NCBI GenBank assembly: GCA_041739465.1
Contig: JBGSNX010000039.1
Coordinates: 1-64,000 of the forward strand
Length of the DNA stretch: 64,000 nt
Source: BOKV01 sp041739465
GTDB lineage: Bacteria > Pseudomonadota > Alphaproteobacteria > Rhizobiales > Rhizobiaceae
Direction: 5' to 3'
The notes beneath the pieces are model-generated. The model was given only the letters and a program-made list of their open reading frames with translations. It had not been told where the DNA came from and made no database searches. Below, piece by piece: positions 33,788 to 41,481 of this stretch; position 1 is the stretch's first letter, and each line of letters begins with the position of its first letter. A program made the translations under genes and the position numbers.

Positions 33788-33896
33788 GTCAAGCGCCTTT
33801 AACAAAAACATGCACAAACGTACAAAAGTGGCATATGGAAATAGCTGGACGACCGGTTGCCGCCGCCCCATCGCGACGGCAACCCTTTGTTATTGT

Positions 33897-35072
33897 TCAG
33901 ATATCCAATTCGACCCAAGCGCTATTGCGTTTGGATGACCGCACGCACGCGTCCACGAATGCAACGCCGGTCAAGCCATCTTCAATTGTTGGAAAATGAA
34001 CATGCTCCGGCATCGGCTTGCCCTCGCGCTTGGCGCGGATTGCAGCCGCCGCCTCCATGTAGATGTTGGCAAATCCCTCAAGATAGCCTTCAGGATGACC
34101 CGGCGGGACGCGGCTAACCCGGTTGGCCGCAGCTCCTGCTCCGGCCCCAGAACGGGTCAGTTTGCGGACAGGCTGGCCGAATGGCGAATGCCAAAGATAG
34201 TTCGGGTCTTCCTGCGCCCATTCAATGCCGCCCTTGTCGCCATAAACCCGCAGCCGCAGTGCGTTCTCATTGCCGGGTGCCACCTGGCTGCACCAAAGCA
34301 TGCCGCGCGCGCCTCCCTGAAACCGCAGCATGACATGGGCATTGTCATCGACGCGTCGACCCGGCACGAAAGACTGCAAATCTGCACTCAAGGCATCGAG
34401 TTTGAGGCCGGTCACATAGCTTGCAAGGTTGAAGGCGTGGGTGCCGATGTCACCGGTGGAGCCGCCAGCGCCGGAACGGGCTGGATCGGTTCGCCAACTG
34501 GCCTGTTTCTGGCCAGAAGCCTCGGTGGCTTCCGTCAGCCAATCCTGCGGATACTCAACCTGAACAACGCGAATTGTGCCCAGATCACCATTTGAAACCA
34601 TTTCACGGGCCTGACGAACCATCGGATAGCCGGTGTAATTGTGCGTGAGCACAAAAAGGGCGGTGGATTGCGAAGCCAGTTTCGCAAGCTTGCGGGCATC
34701 GCCAAGCGTGGATGTCAAAGGCTTGTCGCAGATGACATGGATGCCGCGCTGGAGGAACGGTTTTGCTGCAGCAAGATGCACATGGTTTGGCGTGACGATT
34801 GCAACAGCTTCGATGCCGTCCTTTCGCCGTGCTTCCGATCTCGCCATTTCTGCAATATCGCCATAGACACGATTTGCCGGAAGCCCAAGATCGGCTCCCG
34901 AAGCTTTCGACTTTTCCGCAGTGGAGCTGAAGCAGCCAGCGACCAGTTCGTACTGGTCGTCAATCCGGCTGGCGATGCGATGCACCCCGCCGATGAATGC
35001 GTCGCGCCCGCCGCCAACCATTCCCAGACGGATTCGCCGCGAGCCTTGTTCCTTCTTGCCTTCAATAGCCAT
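33897..35072 (-). CDS. Gfo/Idh/MocA family oxidoreductase
   Basis: 391-aa NAD(P)-dependent dehydrogenase. The Rossmann start RIRLGMVGGGRDAFIGGVHRIASRI is followed by the family's EKP-like segment, here VICDKPLTSTLGDARKLA. The catalytic region has GGSTGDIGTHAFNLASYVTGL with the Asp/His pair. It probably oxidises or reduces a sugar, polyol or its keto form. It starts 8 bp after the isomerase gene, so both act in one pathway. Related enzymes act on inositols, apiose and 3-keto-sugars. Confidence 0.9.
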   Translation of the reverse strand: MAIEGKKEQGSRRIRLGMVGGGRDAFIGGVHRIASRIDDQYELVAGCFSSTAEKSKASGADLGLPANRVYGDIAEMARSEARRKDGIEAVAIVTPNHVHLAAAKPFLQRGIHVICDKPLTSTLGDARKLAKLASQSTALFVLTHNYTGYPMVRQAREMVSNGDLGTIRVVQVEYPQDWLTEATEASGQKQASWRTDPARSGAGGSTGDIGTHAFNLASYVTGLKLDALSADLQSFVPGRRVDDNAHVMLRFQGGARGMLWCSQVAPGNENALRLRVYGDKGGIEWAQEDPNYLWHSPFGQPVRKLTRSGAGAGAAANRVSRVPPGHPEGYLEGFANIYMEAAAAIRAKREGKPMPEHVHFPTIEDGLTGVAFVDACVRSSKRNSAWVELDI

Positions 35073-35080
35073 GATTCACC

Positions 35081-36133
35081 TCAAATTCCCAGCATGTTGC
35101 GGTTTGCAGCGACATCAACGCCACTGCTTGCGAAGTCATCAAACGCGGTTTCAGTTACCTGGATGATGTGCGAGCGAACAAATTCCGCGCCTTCTCTCGC
35201 CCCGACTTCAGGATGTTTTATGGCGCATTCCCATTCCACCACGGCCCATCCGTCAAACCCGTATTGGGCAAGCTTGGAGAAAATGGAGACAAAATCCACC
35301 TGTCCATCACCAACCGAACGGAACCGGCCAGCGCGGTTTACCCATGACTGATACCCGCCATAAACACCTTGCCTGCCCGTGGGGTTGAATTCGGCATCCT
35401 TGACGTGAAACATCTTGATGCGCTCGTGGTAGATGTCGATGTTGGCAAGATAATCCAGCGCCTGCAGAACATAGTGCGACGGGTCATAGAGCATGTTGCA
35501 GCGCTTGTGGTTGCCGACCTGTTCAAGAAACATTTCGAAGGTCACACCGTCATGCAAATCCTCGCCGGGGTGGATTTCATAGCAAAGGTCGACGCCGTGT
35601 TCCTCCGCATGGTCAAGAATGGGAAGCCAGCGCTTTACCAACTCTTCAAAGGCGGTTTCAACAAGCCCTTGCGGGCGCTGCGGCCAGGGATAAACATAGG
35701 GCCAGCACAAGGCTCCCGAAAAAGTCACATGGGCATTCAGCCCCATGTTCCGGCTGGCGGTGATTGCCATCTTGACCTGCTCCACGGCCCATTTGCGGCG
35801 GGCTTCGGGATTGCCACGCACCTGCGGCGCGGCAAAGCCGTCAAAGGCGGTATCGAAGGCTGGATGAACCGCGACCAGTTGCCCCTGCAAATGGGTTGAA
35901 AGCTCGGTTACCTCCACGCCGTTCTCCCGGGCAACCCCCTTGAACTCGTCGCAATAGGTCTTCGATTTCGACGCCTTCTCAAGATCGAGAAGCCTGCCGT
36001 CCCAGCTTGGAACTTGTACGCCGACATAGCCGCAATCAGCAGCCCATTTCGTGATGTCTTTCCAAGAATTGAATGGTGCCTTGTCGCCTGCAAACTGCGC
36101 AAGAAAGAGCGCTGGTCCCTTTATTGTCTTCAT
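35081..36133 (-). CDS. sugar phosphate isomerase/epimerase (AP-endonuclease 2 fold)
   Basis: 350-aa TIM-barrel metalloenzyme. Metal-binding acids and histidines appear in VDLCYEIHPGEDLHDG, LYDPSHYVLQALD and MFHVKDAEF, and the end of the barrel has WAVVEWECAIKHPEVG. This is the xylose-isomerase-like/DUF-type family used for ketose-aldose interconversion, epimerisation or 3-keto-sugar hydrolysis. It is the first catabolic gene after the lacI-family gene. Pairing with the Gfo/Idh/MocA enzyme is common in inositol, apiose and keto-sugar pathways. Confidence 0.88.
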   Translation of the reverse strand: MKTIKGPALFLAQFAGDKAPFNSWKDITKWAADCGYVGVQVPSWDGRLLDLEKASKSKTYCDEFKGVARENGVEVTELSTHLQGQLVAVHPAFDTAFDGFAAPQVRGNPEARRKWAVEQVKMAITASRNMGLNAHVTFSGALCWPYVYPWPQRPQGLVETAFEELVKRWLPILDHAEEHGVDLCYEIHPGEDLHDGVTFEMFLEQVGNHKRCNMLYDPSHYVLQALDYLANIDIYHERIKMFHVKDAEFNPTGRQGVYGGYQSWVNRAGRFRSVGDGQVDFVSIFSKLAQYGFDGWAVVEWECAIKHPEVGAREGAEFVRSHIIQVTETAFDDFASSGVDVAANRNMLGI

Positions 36134-36166
36134 GCCTGGTTCCTCCCGTTTGAATTTACATACGCA

Positions 36167-37195
36167 TCAAGGAATATTCTCCCGGATCACCACCTCGATG
36201 CGTATGCGTTCCTGCGATTCGATGATGTTCATGCCGTCGCATTTTGCGCGCAATACCCTCAAGGCACTGCGGACCAGATGCCCCACATTTTGCATGATCA
36301 CCGCATCCATTTCCCTGTCGAGCAGCGCCTGGCGTGTGACCGATGTCAGCTCATGGGCAATCACCGTGATCCTGCCGGCCTTTCCCGATGCGCGCAGACC
36401 TTCCAGCAGCGCCAGATTGCCGGTGCCCATGGAATAAAGCCCAACCAAATCATCATGCCTTTTCAAGGCGTTCTTGACGGTCTCAGTCATGCGGTCAGGA
36501 TCGTCGTAGCTTTCGATTGACGGCAGAACTTCAAGGCCGCGAAATTCCTGGGCCATGACACTGTCAAACCCATGCCTGCGCTCGAGGCTGTCGCGGGCGC
36601 GGATTGAGTTTGTCACCACCAGTACTTTGCCGGACTTTTCGTATGCGAACCGGCCCATCAAGACACCGGCGCTACGCCCTGCCTTTTGGCTGTTGATGCC
36701 GACGAAATGATCCCTTTGTGAATTGGGCAAGTCTGATGCCAGCGCAACCACGGCCAGCCCCAACGCTTTCAAATGCGCAATTGCATCGCGAACCTGCGGT
36801 GTTTCAGGCGCAAGTATCGCTACGCCGTCGTAGTCATCGGGACCGATGTTCCCAAGCGAGCGGGCTATCAAATGCGGATCACCGGCGGGAACCGGCAAAA
36901 TGGTTGCCAAAACCCGGTCTGCCTGTTGCAGTTGTGTTGCCTCGAGAATTGCTTCGCGCAAGGTCAAGACGAACCGGCTTTGGGTTTCGGGCAAAACGAA
37001 TGCGAAACGATACTGCCTTTGCCGCGCAAGGTTTGCAGCGTGCGTGTCGCGCACATAGCCTATGCGGCTTACAGCCTCGTGAACCTTGGCAACGGTATTT
37101 TCGCGGACGCCAGGCCGCTGGTTGAGCACCCTGTCCACCGTGGCAAGGCTGACCCCTGCCTCCCTCGCAATGTCGTGGACAGTCGGTTTTTCCAT
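36167..37195 (-). CDS. LacI family transcriptional regulator
   Basis: 342-aa repressor. The HTH and hinge read TVHDIAREAGVSLATVDRVLNQRPGVRENTVAKV, and the effector domain resembles the ribose-binding type (YDGVAILAPETPQVRDAI, VGLYSMGTGNLALLEGLR). ATG 37195 has GGAGG at the right distance; GTG 37201 is an alternative. It leads the operon and starts 34 bp upstream of the isomerase. A TTGAGGCACGT half-site just upstream and the full palindrome before the binding-protein gene are its likely targets. The inducer is expected to be the transported compound or its derivative. Confidence 0.92.
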   Translation of the reverse strand: MEKPTVHDIAREAGVSLATVDRVLNQRPGVRENTVAKVHEAVSRIGYVRDTHAANLARQRQYRFAFVLPETQSRFVLTLREAILEATQLQQADRVLATILPVPAGDPHLIARSLGNIGPDDYDGVAILAPETPQVRDAIAHLKALGLAVVALASDLPNSQRDHFVGINSQKAGRSAGVLMGRFAYEKSGKVLVVTNSIRARDSLERRHGFDSVMAQEFRGLEVLPSIESYDDPDRMTETVKNALKRHDDLVGLYSMGTGNLALLEGLRASGKAGRITVIAHELTSVTRQALLDREMDAVIMQNVGHLVRSALRVLRAKCDGMNIIESQERIRIEVVIRENIP

Positions 37196-37230
37196 GCACA
37201 CCCCTCCGCGGGGGACGCTAGAACACTGGT

Positions 37231-37247
37231 TTGAGGCACGTCAATCA
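37231..37247. promoter_or_regulatory. half operator upstream of the lacI-family gene
   Basis: TTGAGGCACGTCAATCA has a left half identical to that of the palindrome at 33770 apart from one base and a degenerate right half. It lies 36 bp upstream of the start codon, in position for autoregulation. Confidence 0.45.
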
Positions 37248-37320
37248 GCAAAATGTTTCAACCGTGAATCGAAAGTGCTGCAAGACGGCTTGTCGCAACG
37301 CAAGAGGCATTGGATGCAGG

Positions 37321-38061
37321 TCAGATGGAACGCTGGTTGACGCGTTTTGAAAGCTGCTCAGCGCTCTCCTTGCGTTCGCTGTAGCGGTCCACCAGATGGT
37401 CGGCGCAATCTCGGGTCAAAAGCGTGAATTTGACCAGTTCCTCCATCACATCGACAATACGGTCGTAGTAGGCGGATGGCTTCATGCGGTCCTGATCGTC
37501 AAACTCCATGAATGCCTTTGGTACCGACGACTGGTTGGGTATCGTGATGAGCCGCATCCAGCGCCCAAGAATCCGCAACTGGTTGACCGCGTTGAAGCTT
37601 TGCGAACCGCCACTGACCTGCATGACTGCGAGGGTCTTGCCCTGCGTTGGCCGCACCGCGCCAATCGAAAGCGGTATCCAGTCGATCTGGGCTTTCATGA
37701 TTGCGGTCATTGCCCCGTGGCGCTCGGGCGAGCACCAGACCATACCTTCGCTCCATGTCACCATTTCACGCAGTTCCTGCACCTTTGGGTGCGACGGGTC
37801 GGCATCATCGGGCAATGGCAGGCCGGAGGGATCGAACATGCGGGTTTGCGCGCCAAAACGGCGCAATATGCGTGCCGCTTCCTCGCAAGTCAGTCGGCTG
37901 AACGAACGTTTGCGAACGGAACCATACAACAGCAAAATGCGCGGAGCATGCGTCTGGTGCGATGGCGCGAGAAGTTGCTTTGCGTCAATCGGCCGGAAAC
38001 TGCCTTCATCAAGGTTTGGCAGGGTTTCACCGGCATCATCGGATTGTTCCATATCGCGCAA
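37321..38061 (-). CDS. arsH: ArsH-type NADPH:FMN oxidoreductase
   Basis: 246-aa flavodoxin-like enzyme. The FMN loop ILLLYGSVRKRSFSRLTCEEAARIL and the segment WCSPERHGAMTAIMKAQIDWIP are typical of ArsH, which oxidises trivalent organoarsenicals or acts as an azo/quinone reductase. No other ars gene lies nearby, so its use in arsenic resistance here is uncertain. ATG 38052 is an alternative start. It stands alone between the lacI-family gene and the TRAP transporter. Confidence 0.87.
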   Translation of the reverse strand: MRDMEQSDDAGETLPNLDEGSFRPIDAKQLLAPSHQTHAPRILLLYGSVRKRSFSRLTCEEAARILRRFGAQTRMFDPSGLPLPDDADPSHPKVQELREMVTWSEGMVWCSPERHGAMTAIMKAQIDWIPLSIGAVRPTQGKTLAVMQVSGGSQSFNAVNQLRILGRWMRLITIPNQSSVPKAFMEFDDQDRMKPSAYYDRIVDVMEELVKFTLLTRDCADHLVDRYSERKESAEQLSKRVNQRSI

Positions 38062-38158
38062 ACTGTGCTCCCGCTTGTGAAAAATTCAGGCTGTTGTTTG
38101 GCCCAAGCGAACGAACAGCGCAATGCACCATGCGGCTCTGGATGAAGGATTGAGGCTT

Positions 38159-40246
38159 TCAGACGGGTCGAAACTTGAGGATTTGTGTGGCTGTCATCGC
38201 AAGCAGTATCAGCGCACCGACAATCTGGGTTCGTGGATCGGGGATAATGAAGGCAATACCGGCTATGGTCGCGGCAAGGCGTTCAACACTGCCAAGCAGC
38301 CGGAGCATCCAGCCGGTTGCAGCAAACGAAAGCGCGGCAATCGCCGCAGCGGAGGTGAGCGAAACCAGCGCGATCTCCTGATAACTGCCAAAAAACAGCA
38401 ATCCTGTGCCGAAGGGCGGAAGACAAAAAAGCACAGGCACAACAAAAGCTGGAAGCGTGTATTTCCAGGCCTGCATCATCGTTGCAAATGGCCTGCCGCC
38501 AGTAATGGCAGAGGCTGCAAAAGGTGCCAGAGCAGTCGGCGGAGACACGTCTGCCAGCACTGCGTAGTAGAACATGAACATGTGGGCGGCTGGCGCTGCA
38601 ACGCCCAGGGTCGTCAATGCCGGAACGAGAACGACCGCCGCTATGATGTAGGACGCTGTCACCGGAATTGCGGTGCCAAGCAGCCACATCGCCAGTGCCG
38701 CCAATATCAAAGTCGGACCGAGCAAGCCGCCGCCAATATCAACAATGAGGCCCGAAAGTTTGAGGCCGAGGCCACTGAGGTTTATGATGGAAACAATGAT
38801 GCCTGCGGTTGCGCAGGTCGCAGTAATGCCAACCGCACCCTTGCCGCCATCAACCATCATGGCAACCATTCGTTTAGCCGCGCCATCGCTATCCCCCATT
38901 CGCCAGGCGTGGACCTGCGTGGTGAGACCCCCAGCCAACAGGCCGGTAAAGGCGGCAACCGAAAGCCTGGCCCCGAGCATGTAGGCCAGAACGGCGACTG
39001 CCAATGCAACCAGCGCGCCAAGCGGCACGAGCAGCCGGTCATCCCGGTTTACCATCGACAGCGCAACGGCAATTATGATCGACCAGAACACCGCCAGAAA
39101 CGCACTCATGCCGGTAGTCAGCAGCACCGCAATCGCGCCAAGCGAGATGAAATGATAGCCCTTGGTTTTGGTCAGCAGCCAAAGCGATTCATCGCTGGTC
39201 TTGACCGGCTTGACGCCCAGGCGGCGCGCATCACCCTCCACCATCAGCCAACAGCCAAAGTAATAGAGCAGCGTCGGAATCACCGCCATGACGAGAACAT
39301 CGAGGTAATCGATTTCGAGATATTCGGCGATGATGAAGGCGGCGGCACCAAGGGTTGGTGGCGACAGCGTTGCGCCAATGCCGGCCGCCGCCGTTAGCCC
39401 GCCGGCAATTTCAGGGCTGTAGCCGGAGCGCTTGAGCAAAGGCCACGAGAGCGAGGAAAGCGTGACCGTGGTCGCGACACCCGACCCCGATACTGTGCCG
39501 AGCAGGAAGCCGGAAGCGACGACTGCCCGGCCGGGTGCAGCAGCGGAAGGACGCTTGCCAAACAGCGCAAAAGCCCAATCGATGAAGAACCGCCCTGCCC
39601 CTCCCTTGTCCAGAACTGCGCCATAGACCGAAAAAATGATGATGAACGTTGCGGCAACATCCATCGGGGTTGAGAGCAGGCCTTCCAGTGTCAAGTAATT
39701 CTGGCCGACAATCCGCTCGAACGTGAAGCCGCGATGGTCAAACGGCGCGGGCATGTAGCGCCCGAACATGCCGTAAATGATGAAGGCACCTGCAATGATC
39801 GGCAGCGCCCAGCCGGTAGCGCGGCGCGTTGCCTCAAGCACAACAAACATCAACGCAGCGCCCAACACGACTTCGATCGGCAAAGGTGCGGTCGCACGCG
39901 ATTTTGTGGCTTCAAGGTGTGTCGAGAAGTACCAGACCGACACCAGCGTCACGGCAATAAGCAGCCAGTCGACGGCCCTGATGTGGGTTCCTATGTGTTG
40001 GCGGCGAAACGGGAAAATCAGGAAACCAGCCACCAGGACAAGACCAAGGAAGGTCGCCCGGTAGATCGACGTGTTGATTGAAAACTGGGTCCAATACAGC
40101 GCGTACATGGAAATCGACGCGCAAAGCACACCTGCCAGCCAGGACTGCCAGCCAACGAGATGGCGCATTTTGCCATGCTCGCTGTCTGCGGCCAGATCTT
40201 CCAGTTTGTCAGGGTCAATTTTTGTGCCGGCCGGACGGAGTTCCAT
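38159..40246 (-). CDS. TRAP transporter fused permease (DctQM type)
   Basis: 695-aa inner-membrane protein that joins the small 4-span and large 12-span TRAP subunits in one chain, as usual for TAXI systems. Visible marks are GTVSGSGVATTVTLSSLSWPLLKRSGYSPEIAGGLTAAAGIGATLSPPTLGAAAFI near the middle of the large domain, and GTAIPVTASYIIAAVVLVPAL later. Transport is driven by a Na+ or H+ gradient. It lies 34 bp downstream of its binding protein. The substrate is probably a carboxylate or amino acid such as those handled by the divergent catabolic genes. Confidence 0.93.
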   Translation of the reverse strand: MELRPAGTKIDPDKLEDLAADSEHGKMRHLVGWQSWLAGVLCASISMYALYWTQFSINTSIYRATFLGLVLVAGFLIFPFRRQHIGTHIRAVDWLLIAVTLVSVWYFSTHLEATKSRATAPLPIEVVLGAALMFVVLEATRRATGWALPIIAGAFIIYGMFGRYMPAPFDHRGFTFERIVGQNYLTLEGLLSTPMDVAATFIIIFSVYGAVLDKGGAGRFFIDWAFALFGKRPSAAAPGRAVVASGFLLGTVSGSGVATTVTLSSLSWPLLKRSGYSPEIAGGLTAAAGIGATLSPPTLGAAAFIIAEYLEIDYLDVLVMAVIPTLLYYFGCWLMVEGDARRLGVKPVKTSDESLWLLTKTKGYHFISLGAIAVLLTTGMSAFLAVFWSIIIAVALSMVNRDDRLLVPLGALVALAVAVLAYMLGARLSVAAFTGLLAGGLTTQVHAWRMGDSDGAAKRMVAMMVDGGKGAVGITATCATAGIIVSIINLSGLGLKLSGLIVDIGGGLLGPTLILAALAMWLLGTAIPVTASYIIAAVVLVPALTTLGVAAPAAHMFMFYYAVLADVSPPTALAPFAASAITGGRPFATMMQAWKYTLPAFVVPVLFCLPPFGTGLLFFGSYQEIALVSLTSAAAIAALSFAATGWMLRLLGSVERLAATIAGIAFIIPDPRTQIVGALILLAMTATQILKFRPV

Positions 40247-40280
40247 CAGACGATCCCCATCCAGCCGTTATCAATGCGGG

Positions 40281-41261
40281 TCACTGCATCTTCACGCCGC
40301 GGCTGGCGTAAAACTCGATTGCCGCCGGGTGGTATGGAACTGCTGATTTGGCAGCGGCTGTTTCCAGCGTTAGCCGTTTTGCCGCCGGGTGGATTGCGTG
40401 GACTTCTTCGAGGTTGTCAAAGATGGCTGCCAGTATTTCCTTGACCAGGCCGCCGTCGAGGCCTTCAGGAACGACCAGGACATTGTCAACGACAAGGGTG
40501 TCGAGATCGTCGGTAAGGATCGAATAGGCTTCCTTCTTGAGTTTGCCCGCTCCATAGACACCGGGGTAGGCTTCGGCCAGTTTTGGCGCGACGTCGCCGG
40601 TTCCGATGAAAACCACCGAATCTGCATTGGTCGAGATGAGATCCTTAACCGCCGGGGTCGGCACCCCGCCAATCCAGAAGAACACGTCTGCCTTGCCGTC
40701 CTTGAGTGCGCCCGCGGATTCTGCAACGCCCAGATTGTCCCGGGTGATGTCCTTGGCGGGATCAAGACCGGCTGCCGCGATTGCGCGGTCAGCGATGGAC
40801 TCGGTCGATGAACCAGCCGATCCAACGGAAACCCGTTTGCCCTTGACGTCGGCGAGGGTCTTGATGCCGCTGGCCGTGGTCGCAACAATGTGCAGGTAGC
40901 TTGGATACAGCACTGCCAACGTGGCAATTTTCTGGGGTCCGACGTCCTTGTAGGCGCCCTCACCTTTCATGCCGTCGAAAGTTGAATCCATGGTCGAGAA
41001 ACCGATTTCAGCGCCAGCGGTTGTAAGCAGCTTGACGTTGTCAACCGAACCGCCAGTTACCTGGGCGGTCGCTTGCATTTCGGGCAGTTTCTTGGTCAAG
41101 AGCTGGGCAAGGCCGCCGCCATAGGGGTAGAAAACCCCACCTGTGCCACCCGTGCCGATGGTCAGGTAACGCGCGGCAGCAAAAGCGGATTTTGCAAAGG
41201 CTGCGGATGCAGCCAAACCGGCACCCAAGGCAAGCATCTTGCGTCTGGTCAGTCGAAGCAT
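40281..41261 (-). CDS. TAXI family TRAP transporter binding protein
   Basis: 326-aa periplasmic receptor with a signal peptide that includes RRKMLALGAGLAASAAFAKSAFA (possibly Tat-like). The mature N-terminus RYLTIGTGGTGGVFYPYGGGLAQLL is the TAXI hallmark. Later parts (GKRVSVGSAGSSTESIADR and KADVFFWIGGVPTPAVKDL) are also normal. It precedes the fused permease in one operon. It is divergent from the demethylase-like gene (220 bp), so the two units may share control and substrate. Confidence 0.94.
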   Translation of the reverse strand: MLRLTRRKMLALGAGLAASAAFAKSAFAAARYLTIGTGGTGGVFYPYGGGLAQLLTKKLPEMQATAQVTGGSVDNVKLLTTAGAEIGFSTMDSTFDGMKGEGAYKDVGPQKIATLAVLYPSYLHIVATTASGIKTLADVKGKRVSVGSAGSSTESIADRAIAAAGLDPAKDITRDNLGVAESAGALKDGKADVFFWIGGVPTPAVKDLISTNADSVVFIGTGDVAPKLAEAYPGVYGAGKLKKEAYSILTDDLDTLVVDNVLVVPEGLDGGLVKEILAAIFDNLEEVHAIHPAAKRLTLETAAAKSAVPYHPAAIEFYASRGVKMQ

Positions 41262-41481
41262 GGTGTTCCTCCCGTTTGAAATACGACATCATTTTTGGGT
41301 GGCATTGCCTGGCGAGTCAATGCTTGCACCTTGTGTGGTTTCAATCACGGAAAGCACCGGTCGGGGATGGAACGTGATATCTGTCGTCAAAAGATTGTCG
41401 CGGGACGTTTCCATGGCCGCATGTTCGTGACCAAGATTGCGTGATGAGCCTGACGAAATTGTACGGTTTGAGGAGATTTCC

